DNA from: an uncultured Sphingomonadales bacterium
GTDB taxonomy: Bacteria > Pseudomonadota > Alphaproteobacteria > Sphingomonadales > Sphingomonadaceae
DNA: 34,389 bases
Direction: 5' to 3'
Assembly (NCBI GenBank): GCA_937129355.1
Contig: CAKZNA010000224.1
Span: 1 to 34,389, forward strand
Position 1 is the stretch's first letter; each line of letters starts with the position of its first letter. The translations under genes were made by a program, and so were the position numbers. The notes under the pieces were generated by a model that made no database searches, was not told the origin of the DNA, and saw nothing but the letters and a program-made list of their open reading frames with translations. Shown here in pieces: positions 8,336 to 18,425 of this stretch.

Positions 8336-9484
8336 ATGCAGTTCAACAATTTTGATATCGATGCTTTCCTACAGGACCATTGGCAGCAAAAGCCAAAGCT
8401 ATTTCGGAACGCGTGGAGCGATTGGCAAAACCCGGTTTCACCCGACGAACTGGCAGGGCTAGCCTGCGAAGAGCATGTGGAATCGCGCCTCGTTGCCCAG
8501 ACAGCGGAAAATCTGGCGGTCGAAAATGGCCCCATACCCGAAACGCGTTTCGGTGATCTTGGCCGTGAAAACTGGACTCTGCTTGTGCAAGCGGTCGATC
8601 ATTATATCCCCGAAGTCGCCGCATTGATTGAACCATTCCGTTTCATTCCCAATTGGCGGATCGATGATGTCATGGTCAGCTTTGCGAGCGATGGCGGCGG
8701 GGTGGGCGCACATTATGATCAATATGATGTGTTTCTGGTGCAAGGATCCGGCAAACGCCGCTGGCAAGTAGGCGAAATGTGCAACGAAAGCACCGAACTG
8801 CTTGAGCATGACGATCTGCGCTTGCTCGCCAATTTTGAGGCGTCCGAGGAATGGGTGCTTGAACCGGGAGATATGTTATATGTGCCGCCCGGAATTTCGC
8901 ATAATGGCGTTGCGGTTGGCGATGACTGCATGACCTATTCCATCGGTTTTCGCGCGCCATCGAAAAGCGATTTGATCGGTTATTGGGCGGATGATTTGCT
9001 GGCCGAAATGAATGACGATGATCGCTACCGCGATGCTGGTCTAAAGCCGCAGACAAACCCCGGCGAGATGTCCGGCAAGGCCATTGACCGCCTTCATGCG
9101 ATGATCACAGAAAAGATGGCAGACCGCGAAGCTTTTGCGAATTGGTTCGGCAAATATAACAGCACACCGAAATATCCCGATGTAGATTGGCGGCCAGAAG
9201 AGGAAATGATGGCGACAGATATGCGCGCGCTTATCGAGAGTGGCCACAAGTTAATGCGCAATCCGGCCAGCCGTTTTTCCTATATCAAACAGGCGCCGGA
9301 TAGCGTTTCCCTATTCGCTGATGGAAAGCAATTGGAATGCACCGGCGATGCTGCAAATTTGGCACAGAAAATATGCGCGCAGGGCCATCCACAAATCGGC
9401 AAAGCCGCCATCGCATCGGACAATGCTGCGGCGTTAGTTACGGCGCTCTACAATCAGGGCAGCCTGTTTTTCGAAAGCGCTTAA
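8336..9484 (+). CDS. JmjC/cupin ribosomal-protein oxygenase, RoxA/YcfD-like (L16 arginine hydroxylase family)
   Basis: FLQDHWQQKPKLFRNAW, GVGAHYDQYDVFLVQGSGKRRWQVGE (HxD), LEPGDMLYVPPGISHNGVA. Confidence 0.85.
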   Translation: MQFNNFDIDAFLQDHWQQKPKLFRNAWSDWQNPVSPDELAGLACEEHVESRLVAQTAENLAVENGPIPETRFGDLGRENWTLLVQAVDHYIPEVAALIEPFRFIPNWRIDDVMVSFASDGGGVGAHYDQYDVFLVQGSGKRRWQVGEMCNESTELLEHDDLRLLANFEASEEWVLEPGDMLYVPPGISHNGVAVGDDCMTYSIGFRAPSKSDLIGYWADDLLAEMNDDDRYRDAGLKPQTNPGEMSGKAIDRLHAMITEKMADREAFANWFGKYNSTPKYPDVDWRPEEEMMATDMRALIESGHKLMRNPASRFSYIKQAPDSVSLFADGKQLECTGDAANLAQKICAQGHPQIGKAAIASDNAAALVTALYNQGSLFFESA

Positions 9485-9494
9485 ATGGCGCGGC

Positions 9495-11237
9495 TTACTC
9501 TGCAGCTTCCAGTATATCGACGCTTTGCGGCCCGCGGATAAGGCCGCCAGGGGTCTCGCCGGTCATTACGCCGTCTTTGAACGTTACCTTGCCCGATTTG
9601 ATCGTCATCGCATAGCCTTGCGCTTTTTGTAGGAGCCGCTTGCCGCCCGCTGGCAAATCAAATGCCAACCATGGTTTTTCAAGCTTGATAGCATCCATAT
9701 CGATTATGTTCAGATCGGCCATATAGCCCGGCTTCAAAACACCGCGATCGTTCAGGCCATATAGCCGCGCGGTATCGAGGCATTGGCGTTTGACGGCATG
9801 CTCGATGCTGAGCGTCCCGCGTTTGCGGTTTTTAACCCAATGTTCGAGCATGAATGTAGGGCTGGCCGCGTCGCAAATTGTGCCGCAATGCGCGCCGCCA
9901 TCGGATAGCGAATTCACCGTATCATCGGCTTGCTGCAAATCTTCGAGGAAATCGAGATTGCCGTCGATATAGTTGAGCAGCGGCAGATAGATGAAGCCTT
10001 TGCCATCATCCGACATCATCAAATCATAGGCATATTCCGCGCCCGTTTTGTCCGCAGCCTCTGCGCGTGAAAGAATGCTCTCTTCGGCTTGTGGTTCATA
10101 GTTGAAACCATCATCCATCTGGAACTGCATGCCCCAGCCTTGGGTCACCACCATGAAGACGGGCACCATATCGACCTCATCGGGCATCACAGCAGATTCA
10201 GATAGCAGTTGTGCTTTGAAAGCCGGGTCTTTCAACTTTGCATATTTCTCGTCCCAGCTTAGTTCTTCCATCGCTACCCAGCTTGGATGGCGGACGAAAG
10301 GATGCACCGTGCCCTGCCACGCCATGACGATGCCATTACCGCGCAACGCAATCTGCGCGACGATATTGGCGCCATTGTCATTTTCCGCGCGCATATTGGC
10401 GATCTGCTCATCAAGCGGAATATCTTTGGCGATGGATTGCAACGCCGCGAAGGTCACTGGAAGTCCGGTCTCGCGGGACAGATCGCCCATCCAGCCAAAT
10501 TCATCCCATTCCTTATTCAGGTCACTCGCCATTTCAAACACGCCGTGGCCCGTCTGCCCCATCGCGCGTCCGATACCGATCAGCTCTTCCTTGGTCGCAG
10601 TGGTTCCGGGAACTAGCTCACCATCGATTGAACGGTGCAGAATGGTGCGCGATGTCGAAAAGCCAAGCGCGCCAGCCTTCACGCCTTCGGCAACAATACG
10701 CCCCATCTCGTCAATATCGTCCTGCGTTGGAACAGCGCCCGGCTTCTCGCGGTCGCCCAGCACATAGGCACGCACCGCGCCATGCGGCACATGCGTCGCG
10801 ACATCGACTGTCCGTGGTTTCTTCTCCAGCTCGTCGAGATATTCGGGAAACGTCTCCCAATTCCACGTCATACCTTCGGCCAGCGCAGTGCCGGGAATAT
10901 CCTCAACACCTTCCATAAGGCCAATCAACCAGCCATGGCGGTCAGGTTTGGCCGGCGCAAAGCCAACGCCGCAATTTCCCATGACTACCGTGGTGATACC
11001 ATGCCAGCTCGACGGTGCCATTTCGGCATCCCAAGTCGCCTGTCCGTCATAATGCGTATGGATATCGACAAAGCCGGGCGTAACCGTTTTGCCAGATGCA
11101 TCAATCTCTTCGCGCGCTTCGCCGTCAATCTTTCCAACCGCCGTTATCAGGCCATTATCGATCGCAACATCCGCTTCAAAAGGCTTTGCGCCCGTGCCAT
11201 CAACAACCGTACCGCCGCGAATAACCATATCATGCAT
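9495..11237 (-). CDS. amidohydrolase, N-acyl-D-amino-acid deacylase family
   Basis: MHDMVIRGGTVVDGTGAKPFEADVAIDNGLITAVG, VTPGFVDIHTHYDGQATWD, SDGGAHCGTICDAASPT; D-aminoacylase-type. Start set at the MHDMVIRG methionine. Confidence 0.85.
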   Translation of the reverse strand: MHDMVIRGGTVVDGTGAKPFEADVAIDNGLITAVGKIDGEAREEIDASGKTVTPGFVDIHTHYDGQATWDAEMAPSSWHGITTVVMGNCGVGFAPAKPDRHGWLIGLMEGVEDIPGTALAEGMTWNWETFPEYLDELEKKPRTVDVATHVPHGAVRAYVLGDREKPGAVPTQDDIDEMGRIVAEGVKAGALGFSTSRTILHRSIDGELVPGTTATKEELIGIGRAMGQTGHGVFEMASDLNKEWDEFGWMGDLSRETGLPVTFAALQSIAKDIPLDEQIANMRAENDNGANIVAQIALRGNGIVMAWQGTVHPFVRHPSWVAMEELSWDEKYAKLKDPAFKAQLLSESAVMPDEVDMVPVFMVVTQGWGMQFQMDDGFNYEPQAEESILSRAEAADKTGAEYAYDLMMSDDGKGFIYLPLLNYIDGNLDFLEDLQQADDTVNSLSDGGAHCGTICDAASPTFMLEHWVKNRKRGTLSIEHAVKRQCLDTARLYGLNDRGVLKPGYMADLNIIDMDAIKLEKPWLAFDLPAGGKRLLQKAQGYAMTIKSGKVTFKDGVMTGETPGGLIRGPQSVDILEAAE

Positions 11238-11382
11238 CGAATCTCTCCTCATTCTCTGGCGCAACTAATAGCATGCTTAATCGTCTGGTTAAAGATGGCG
11301 TGGTTGGAAGCTGTTGCCGTTTGGCAGATTGACAAAGCCGTTCTGCTTGCCAACAAATTGTGTGTAGTTGAGGTGCATTGAA

Positions 11383-13155
11383 ATGAATCTGTTCAGCCGA
11401 ATAAAAAATGATCTGTCATTCGCCAGAAAGCTGTCTGGTATACTGAAGATGACAAAGGATATTCAGCCCGATTCCCCGGTTACCATTGCCGACGAAATCG
11501 AAGCTACCGTTGATCGGTCGCCTGGCACCACCGCCTTTATCTTTGAAGGCCAATCGCAAACCTATGCCGCATTTGATGAACGCGCGAACCAGATTGCGCA
11601 TTGGGCAACGGCGCAGGGTTTTCAGTCTGGCGACACTGTCGCAATGATACTCGAAAACTGCCCCGACTTTGTGGCTGTCTGGTTTGGTCTGTCCAAAATC
11701 GGCGTGGTGACCGCGCTGATCAACACCAATCTGGAAGGAGACGGTCTTTCCCATTGCATCAATATTGTCGGCAGCAAGGCGATTATTGCGGGCGGTGAAC
11801 AGGCAAAGCGCGCGAAGGATATTCAGTCCGGCCTGACCATTTGGGATTTTGACGGAAAGTCGGGTGAGGATCTCACCGATACGCTGTCATCGCAAAGCAA
11901 AACCCGCCCCGACGCAGGGGTCAGATCGCATCTGCGCGGGTCGGACACCTGCCTGTTTATATACACATCGGGAACGACCGGCCTTCCCAAGGCAGCAAAG
12001 ATTACGCAGATGCGGTTTCGCGGGATGGGGCGCACCGGGATTGCGCTTTGCGGCATGAACGGTGACGACCGCATCTATAATGTCCTGCCGCTATATCATA
12101 CCACCGGCCTGGGTTTGGGGATGGTCAGCGCGCTTCATGTCGGCGCGACCACCATATTGCGCCGGAAATTCTCTGCATCCGCCTTTTGGGATGATGTGGC
12201 CGATAATGATGCCACGCTATTTGCCTATATCGGCGAATTTTGCCGTTACCTGTTAAACGCAGATACCCACCCCAAAGAGACAAGTCACAAGTTGCGGGCG
12301 GGGTTCGGCAATGGGCTGCGCGGTGAAGTATGGGCGCCATTTGTGGAACGGTTTAAAGTTCCGTCCATGCGCGAAATATATGGTTCGACAGAGGGCAATG
12401 TCGCATTGCTAAATCTGGACGGGACAGTGGGGGCCGTTGGCCACGCTCCAAAATGGCTCGACAAAAAATTGGGTTTGGCCTTCGTTAAATTTGATGTGGT
12501 CGAAGAAGTTCCCATCCGCGATAAATCTGGATTCTGTATCAAAGCAGATGTCGATGAAGCCGGTGAAGTTTTGGGGAGGATAGGCACAAGCGGGCGGCAA
12601 GCCTTTTCCGGCTATCATGAGAAAAAGGCGACGAAATCGAAAATTCTGACCGATGTGTTTGAAGCGGGTGACCGATGGTTCCGCACCGGCGATTTGATGA
12701 AAAGAGACCGCGACGGTTATGTCTATTTCATCGACCGGGTCGGCGACACTTTCCGTTGGAAAGGCGAAAATGTCGCGACCAATGAAGTATCCGATGCATT
12801 GTCAAAATATCCCGGAATATCGCTCGCGAATGTTTATGGCATTGCCGTACCGGGTATTGAAGGAAAGGCCGGAATGGCCGCAATCACGGTCGATGGGGGT
12901 TTCGATCTCAATGGATTGCACGCATATCTCGCGCAGCATCTGCCCGCCTATGCCATCCCCCTGTTCATCCGTATCCAGCCGGAAGCCGAGACAACTGGTA
13001 CATTCAAATTCCGCAAAGTGGAATTGGTGAAAGAAGGTTTCGACCTTACGAAGGTCGATGACCCGATCTGGTTCGCTGACCCCGAAGAGGAAAGCTATAT
13101 CAAATTTGGATCAGCCGAACATAAGCGCATAAATGAAGGCGGTTACCGCCTTTAG
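11383..13155 (+). CDS. long-chain acyl-CoA synthetase (AMP-binding, FATP/FadD-like)
   Basis: TCLFIYTSGTTGLPKAAKITQMRF AMP-binding motif, REIYGSTEGNVA, WFRTGDLMKRDRDGYVYFIDRVGDTFRWKGENVAT. Confidence 0.9.
   Translation: MNLFSRIKNDLSFARKLSGILKMTKDIQPDSPVTIADEIEATVDRSPGTTAFIFEGQSQTYAAFDERANQIAHWATAQGFQSGDTVAMILENCPDFVAVWFGLSKIGVVTALINTNLEGDGLSHCINIVGSKAIIAGGEQAKRAKDIQSGLTIWDFDGKSGEDLTDTLSSQSKTRPDAGVRSHLRGSDTCLFIYTSGTTGLPKAAKITQMRFRGMGRTGIALCGMNGDDRIYNVLPLYHTTGLGLGMVSALHVGATTILRRKFSASAFWDDVADNDATLFAYIGEFCRYLLNADTHPKETSHKLRAGFGNGLRGEVWAPFVERFKVPSMREIYGSTEGNVALLNLDGTVGAVGHAPKWLDKKLGLAFVKFDVVEEVPIRDKSGFCIKADVDEAGEVLGRIGTSGRQAFSGYHEKKATKSKILTDVFEAGDRWFRTGDLMKRDRDGYVYFIDRVGDTFRWKGENVATNEVSDALSKYPGISLANVYGIAVPGIEGKAGMAAITVDGGFDLNGLHAYLAQHLPAYAIPLFIRIQPEAETTGTFKFRKVELVKEGFDLTKVDDPIWFADPEEESYIKFGSAEHKRINEGGYRL
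13136..13152 (+). terminator. weak hairpin overlapping the end of the acyl-CoA synthetase gene
   Basis: AAGGCGG-TTA-CCGCCTT immediately before the TAG stop; no strong T tract. Confidence 0.25.
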
Positions 13156-13199
13156 GGCCGCTATCGAAACTAGCTCTCCCGCGATCTAAGCGACCGCCG

Positions 13200-14651
13200 C
13201 TATTCCGGCTTCTCAACCTTCACAAAGGCCAGCAAGGTCGCCCCGATGGCAAACAGGATTGCGACGGATGCCATGCCGATACGCTGGCTGTTAAATCCGG
13301 TAGTGAATAGCTCTACCAACAGCGGCCCCATCCAGACGGTTATTGTTCCGGCAATTGCGTAGAGCCCGAAAAATTCGCCGCTTCGGCCCGGCGGCGCAAG
13401 TTCAACGAGCATAGCGCGGCTCGATGAAATGCTCGCCGTGGCGGTGACCGCGACAACGGTGACCAATGCCAGATAGGTGAGGTCTGATGCCGTTTGGAAT
13501 ACCAGGCCATCCCACACCTGGAAATTGCTCACCAATCCGAACAACATCACATCCTTGGTTAGCGACAATTGCAGGGCAAATGCCACGACCATCCCGAACA
13601 CTTCGATAAACAATGCCGCCTTCACACCAACCTTTGTATCGAGCCAGCCGCCAAATATCCCGCCGGCAAATGCCCACAGAGATCCGAAAAGGGCATAGCA
13701 GGTCATTTCCAGAAAACCCCATTCGAGAAATAATGACACATACACTGCCCCGAGTGTCAAAAGCGCCGCCATCCCGTCCGCATAGAACATCCGCGCCACA
13801 AGATATTTCATAAGCTGGCGATAACGCGATGCCTCTCGCAAGGTGGAAAAAACTGCGCCCGTGCCCTCTCTGATTGCCTTGATCCAGCTCGCACCTTTGG
13901 TGCCAGGGTCTTTAGCATGCGTGAAAAAGGGGATTGAGAAAACGGCAAGCCAAACGGCGCATAAAGGGCCGGCAATCCGCATATGTTCAAACTTGTCCAG
14001 ATCAACGCCAAATTGTGGCTCTGAAAATGGCCAGCCGATCATTGACGGCAACACGAAAAATCCAACCAGCGCCATGAACATCAGCACAGCGGCAAGATTA
14101 CCCAGCGCCAGCCCGAGCCCCGATATCATCGGCACACGGTCCGGCGTGCCCGCAGCGGTTAGCATCGAATTATGGGTAACTTCTGAATAAGTGTAAGACA
14201 CATAGGCGACCACCAATATGACCATCACCAATTCAGTTGGCAGACCCTCATCACCCGGAATGGCATACCAGAGAAGCCAGGACATAACCGCAATCGTACC
14301 CAGCATGATGGCGACGATCGGTTTGCGCCTTCCGCCGCGATCAAGCGCTGCACCCAGGAACGGTGCAGTAAGGGCCGCAACCAAGCCCGCCCATTTCGTG
14401 ACGGATGCAATCGCCGCCTGTCCGCGCGCATTGGCGGTTTGTTTGGCGGTCTCGGCATCCAGCCCGGCAAGCTCCCCGCTCGCCAGCAAATCCGCACCGA
14501 TAATATCGCGCGCAAAATAGGGCGCGAAGACATAGATGACGATCAGGATATAATAGGGATTACGCGCCCATTCGAATATCGCCCAAGCAAAGCCGGTCTT
14601 ACCCAGCGCCCCGCCCACTCCTTCATCGCTCCGCATGGCGGCACTGGTCAA
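13200..14651 (-). CDS. MFS transporter (UMF1/Atg22-like)
   Basis: Multi-TM protein: FAWAIFEWARNPYYILIVIYVFAPYFARDIIG, ALDRGGRRKPIV, APPGRSGEFFGLYAIAGTITVWMGPLLVELF. Confidence 0.85.
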   Translation of the reverse strand: MTSAAMRSDEGVGGALGKTGFAWAIFEWARNPYYILIVIYVFAPYFARDIIGADLLASGELAGLDAETAKQTANARGQAAIASVTKWAGLVAALTAPFLGAALDRGGRRKPIVAIMLGTIAVMSWLLWYAIPGDEGLPTELVMVILVVAYVSYTYSEVTHNSMLTAAGTPDRVPMISGLGLALGNLAAVLMFMALVGFFVLPSMIGWPFSEPQFGVDLDKFEHMRIAGPLCAVWLAVFSIPFFTHAKDPGTKGASWIKAIREGTGAVFSTLREASRYRQLMKYLVARMFYADGMAALLTLGAVYVSLFLEWGFLEMTCYALFGSLWAFAGGIFGGWLDTKVGVKAALFIEVFGMVVAFALQLSLTKDVMLFGLVSNFQVWDGLVFQTASDLTYLALVTVVAVTATASISSSRAMLVELAPPGRSGEFFGLYAIAGTITVWMGPLLVELFTTGFNSQRIGMASVAILFAIGATLLAFVKVEKPE

Positions 14652-14838
14652 GTTAAGCTCTCCCTCTCAAAGGAAAGGTAAGCCTATGATGGAATTGATG
14701 CTTCCTCAAGCAGATTTAATCGGGATCTTAAGATCGAGATATTGCTGGCAATTTTACACACTAAAACTGGTGACGGAGAAGGTCGGCTAAGGCCCTCGCC
14801 GAGAGATATTGTGCAAAGTCGATCATTATGTAAAAATG

Positions 14839-15084
14839 AGGTTTATGACACCCTTAGCCGATGCCATGCTGTTTCTATTTGTCACTGCTTGGTGCGTCGC
14901 GGTAATTGCGCATCTATACGCCACTCGCTTTTTTCTTCCCTTGTGGGCAACTGGATTCAGAAAAACGAAAAAGCACAAAGGGTATAAGCGAAAGGCGATA
15001 ATCGGCTACTCCATTTTCATTTTGGCCATTGGTGTTGGCTTTGCGGCTGGAGGAATTGCCGAATATTGGGGTGGTGGTTGGTAG
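14839..15084 (+). CDS. small two-TM membrane protein, hypothetical
   Basis: MRFMTPLADAMLFLFVTAWCVAVIAHLYATRFFLPLWATGFRKTKKHKGYKRKAIIGYSIFILAIGVGFAAGGIAEYWGGGW: two hydrophobic helices with a basic loop between them. Start uncertain (ORF track 14809). Confidence 0.5.
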   Translation, partial: RFMTPLADAMLFLFVTAWCVAVIAHLYATRFFLPLWATGFRKTKKHKGYKRKAIIGYSIFILAIGVGFAAGGIAEYWGGGW

Positions 15085-15105
15085 GTACTTGCGCCCTCGC
15101 ACACC

Positions 15106-16542
15106 CTACTCAGCCGGCTGAACAGCCCCATCATCACCCTTAGGCAAATTCCCGTATAACCGATTGCCCGCGAAGCCTTTCAGCCACTTAAAGAAGCGCG
15201 GGATTTTGGCGTTGCGGTCCATCCATTCGGCATATTCCTTGTAATCCGGATCGCCGAGCAGATGCTTTTCTTCGGTGCGTGCACGCCAATAATATACGCC
15301 GCTTACCGCCGCGAGAATTGCCGTATTGCGGAGCATGTCGCCCATTGATCCGTTGGTCGCGAGGAAGGGCATCGTCGCAAGCCACCAGTACATATTCTTC
15401 GAAAGATATGCGGGATGCTTTGTATAAGCATAGGGGCCATGGGTCAGGATGCCGCGATGGGTCAGGTTGGAAAAACGCAAGCCAAAAGCCACCGTCGCCC
15501 ACGCATAAAAACCGGTCAATGCGACCAAGACCGTGCCCCAGATATAGAGCAATGTCGTGTTTTCTGCGAACCAGAAAGCCCAGTCGCTCGTGGCCACATG
15601 ATAATCGAGCGGTCCGCCATTGCCCATAAGGATAAACGGCGGATAACATATGAGCGCCGCGACCCAGCCGGTCATATAAGGGTTGGCGGTGCGAATATGC
15701 GCGTCCAATGGCTTCATGGTCAGCAGATAACCGACAGTGGCAAATTGCACATCGACGAGGAACATCGCGCTGATAAGCGCATTGGCCAGCCAAACAGGGT
15801 TCTGCACGACTTCGGCAAAATCCATATTAACGACAAATTGAAAACCGCCCGGCACGATAGAAATCATGAAGGCGAGGAAAAATCCTTTAACCGCCCATGC
15901 GCGCAAATGATGGAAAATCTGTTCCGATCGCCAGCCATTCTGTCCGGCGATCCATGCGCCCAAATGCCATGCGCCATCGCGGCGATTGACCAGATAGCGG
16001 TCTATCCAGATCACATAGGGTATCGATGCGATGACCAGCGGGATAGCCGCGGCCTCGAACATCTGCATAGAGAATGGGAAATTCGCATATTGCGTCGTCC
16101 ACCAAAAGCGGAAGATAATATAGATCGAAGCGATAATGCCCCAGGTGAACCAGAGCCCCGCAAGCTTTACGATGCTGTCGTCAAGAACATCCTTCACCGG
16201 CGTCTTTTGAGACCAGTCTATGCCGGTCGACGGACGCTTATGCACCTTGTCGCGAAATAGCGACCACAGCACCATTGGCAGTCCGCAAAACCCAACCGCA
16301 AGCAGGGCCGAATAGGGGCCATCGGCCCGCGCTGGCATATCCATCAGGCCGATCATTTCCGGCGTGATGCCGATGCTGGCAGCGATAGCGCCAAAATTGC
16401 GCGCGACCATCACCCAGAAGAACAAGCCAACCAGTCCAGCGATACCCACCATCGTGCTGACGGCGGACTCGGGGCGCGGATCGGCAGCTTCTACGTCATT
16501 TTTGACATTGTTTTCAGGCGCATTTTTCATGCACGCAGGCAT
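15106..16542 (-). CDS. isoprenylcysteine carboxyl methyltransferase/PEMT-type membrane protein
   Basis: Multi-TM protein with GILTHGPYAYTKHPAYLSKNMYWWLATMPF and DPDYKEYAEWMDRNAKIPRFF near the C-terminus (ICMT/PEMT signature). Confidence 0.75.
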   Translation of the reverse strand: MPACMKNAPENNVKNDVEAADPRPESAVSTMVGIAGLVGLFFWVMVARNFGAIAASIGITPEMIGLMDMPARADGPYSALLAVGFCGLPMVLWSLFRDKVHKRPSTGIDWSQKTPVKDVLDDSIVKLAGLWFTWGIIASIYIIFRFWWTTQYANFPFSMQMFEAAAIPLVIASIPYVIWIDRYLVNRRDGAWHLGAWIAGQNGWRSEQIFHHLRAWAVKGFFLAFMISIVPGGFQFVVNMDFAEVVQNPVWLANALISAMFLVDVQFATVGYLLTMKPLDAHIRTANPYMTGWVAALICYPPFILMGNGGPLDYHVATSDWAFWFAENTTLLYIWGTVLVALTGFYAWATVAFGLRFSNLTHRGILTHGPYAYTKHPAYLSKNMYWWLATMPFLATNGSMGDMLRNTAILAAVSGVYYWRARTEEKHLLGDPDYKEYAEWMDRNAKIPRFFKWLKGFAGNRLYGNLPKGDDGAVQPAE

Positions 16543-16604
16543 AACGCCAAATGGTTAACGAAACGGATAGATAGGCCCGAAAAGAGGCAGTATACATCCC
16601 GCGA

Positions 16605-17579
16605 TCAGCTGCCCGATAGATTGTAAACCAGCAACCCGACATAAATGAGAAAGAGGATACCGCCTTCTATGCGCGATATCCGGTGGCTGGTTGCCGCGAA
16701 GATCAATGTCAAAACCGACACCGCGATCAACACCGGAAGGCTAAATAATACAAGCGACGGCGCGATTGCTGCTGGTGCGATTATCGCGGTAGAGCCACCG
16801 ATTAACAGCAGATTAAACAGGTTCGAACCCAGCACATTGCCAAGCGCCACGGCACTTGCCCCGCGCCGCGCCGCAACGACCGCCGTCACCAGTTCCGGCA
16901 TCGAAGTGCCGATAGCGATGACGGTGAGGCCAATCTGCGCTTCGGTAAGGCCTGCCCAGGTTGCGACGTCAACCGCACCTGAAACCAGCCAGCGCCCGCC
17001 CAGCAATATTGCGACCATTCCGGCGAGAAGGATCATAACCGAACGCAACGCGCTTTGCTCAACATGCAAAGCCTTGTCGGTTACCTCCAGCGCCTCGGCC
17101 TTTTCGGCCACCGCACCATGGACAGGGCCAAGCCTCTTTTCCTCGCGGTAGGCGTGCATCAGATAAACAGCCAATACCAACAGGAAGATTGAGCCAAGAA
17201 CCGCTCCGACAAGATTTTGTATCGCAGCGATACCTAATATCATTGTGGCCACCATCGCCAATCCGCCATCGCGCCAAAGCGGGCCGCGCGGCACCGCCAT
17301 AGGATAAATTAGCGACGCAACGCCAAGGATCAGCAAGCTGTTGGCAAGGTTCGACCCGATTACATTGCCCCAAGCGATATCGGGATAGCCCTGCATCGCT
17401 GCGCCAACGCTCGCCACCAATTCGGGCGACGATGTGCCAAAGCCCACAATAGTAAGCCCGATTAAAAGCTGAGACATGCCGGCACGTTCTGCAAGCCGAA
17501 CCGCCCCGCGCACCAGCAATTCACCGCCGACAATCAGCAGCGCAAATCCAACGACTAAAAACGAAATGGAAAGCAGCAT
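16605..17579 (-). CDS. calcium/sodium antiporter (CaCA family, YrbG-like)
   Basis: Two alpha-repeats: GLTIVGFGTSSPELVASVGAAMQGYPDIAWGNVIGSNLANSLLILG and GLTVIAIGTSMPELVTAVVAARRGASAVALGNVLGSNLFNLLLIGG. Start set at MLLSISFLV. Confidence 0.92.
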   Translation of the reverse strand: MLLSISFLVVGFALLIVGGELLVRGAVRLAERAGMSQLLIGLTIVGFGTSSPELVASVGAAMQGYPDIAWGNVIGSNLANSLLILGVASLIYPMAVPRGPLWRDGGLAMVATMILGIAAIQNLVGAVLGSIFLLVLAVYLMHAYREEKRLGPVHGAVAEKAEALEVTDKALHVEQSALRSVMILLAGMVAILLGGRWLVSGAVDVATWAGLTEAQIGLTVIAIGTSMPELVTAVVAARRGASAVALGNVLGSNLFNLLLIGGSTAIIAPAAIAPSLVLFSLPVLIAVSVLTLIFAATSHRISRIEGGILFLIYVGLLVYNLSGS

Positions 17580-17619
17580 GTTCGCTGCATTGATGCAGCA
17601 GCCCGCAATTTGCAACTAG

Positions 17620-18087
17620 TTAGCAGCAGCGATCCGGAGCGGATTTAGGTTTCGGGCGTTCAGACGGTATACAGCAGTCAGCGCCTTCATTCACTTTGGC
17701 AATATCTGGCGGTGCGCCATATTGTGTGACCTGTCCGTCTGTGAAGAATGTTTCCCAAATCAATCCGTCTGGATCGCGGGTCCAGCTTTTCTCAGAATGG
17801 GCATAGCAGCAGGTGGTTTCGCCTTCGTCAAAGGTTGGACCGCCGGCTTCGCCAACGCGCGAAAATACTTCCTGCAATTCCGCTTCATTTTCTGCCTGAA
17901 GTCCGACATGCGCAATCCCCGTTTCGCCGCCAGTGGGTTCGATCGAGAAATTGATGAAGGGATCATCAAGCATCCATTTCACATAATCATCTTTCTCAAG
18001 GCTTGGCTTGGCAGCGAAGAGTGATGAATAATATTCCGTCGATTTCTGCAAGTCGGAGACTTTAACATTCATATGAAAACGTTTCAT
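17620..18087 (-). CDS. arsI: ArsI/CadI-family metal(loid) resistance metalloenzyme (VOC fold; candidate C-As lyase)
   Basis: MKRFHMNVKVSDLQKSTEYYSSLFAAKPSLEKDDYVKWMLDDPFINFSIEPTGGETGIAHVGLQ...GETTCCYAHSEKSWTRDPDGLIWETFFTDG; TTCCYA signature and Cys-rich tail DCCIPS...DRCC. Confidence 0.88.
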   Translation of the reverse strand: MKRFHMNVKVSDLQKSTEYYSSLFAAKPSLEKDDYVKWMLDDPFINFSIEPTGGETGIAHVGLQAENEAELQEVFSRVGEAGGPTFDEGETTCCYAHSEKSWTRDPDGLIWETFFTDGQVTQYGAPPDIAKVNEGADCCIPSERPKPKSAPDRCC

Positions 18088-18425
18088 TTCACGTTCCTTT
18101 CGGGAGATATCTTCGGCGCACATTCAGAGCCCTGACAACAATTTTCGGTGAGGAATTCGAGCAGCCTGCTCATCGCGTCATAATTTGCGCGATAGATGAT
18201 CGAACGGCTTTGCCGCTCATCGCTTACCAGCCCGGCATTAGAAAGCTGTGATAAGTGAAATGACAGCGAACTTGGCGCAATGCCGAGCTCCCGTGCAATT
18301 TCACCCGCAGGCAACCCGGCATCGCCCGCCTGCACCAACAAACGAAAAGCAGAAAGACGATGCTCCTGTGCCAACGCAGAGAGAGCGCCGACCGTCGAAG
18401 ACGTAAGATCAGTTATTGATTCCAT
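18084..18425 (-). CDS. arsR: ArsR-family metalloregulator
   Basis: ALAQEHRLSAFRLLVQAGDAGLPAGEIARELGIAPSSLSFHLSQLSNAGLVSDERQSRSIIYRANYDAMSRLLEFLTENCCQGSEC: ArsR wHTH with C-terminal vicinal cysteines; 4-bp overlap with arsI. Confidence 0.92.
   Translation of the reverse strand: MESITDLTSSTVGALSALAQEHRLSAFRLLVQAGDAGLPAGEIARELGIAPSSLSFHLSQLSNAGLVSDERQSRSIIYRANYDAMSRLLEFLTENCCQGSECAPKISPERNVK

Noticed and set aside
10102-11381. Long + strand ORFs (221 aa, 248 aa) opposite the amidohydrolase gene
   Set aside because: Antisense shadows of a strong 9495-11237 CDS; no recognisable domains and low-complexity residue make-up.
15415-16260. 281-aa + strand ORF
   Set aside because: Antisense to the ICMT/PEMT-type membrane protein; no domain signature.
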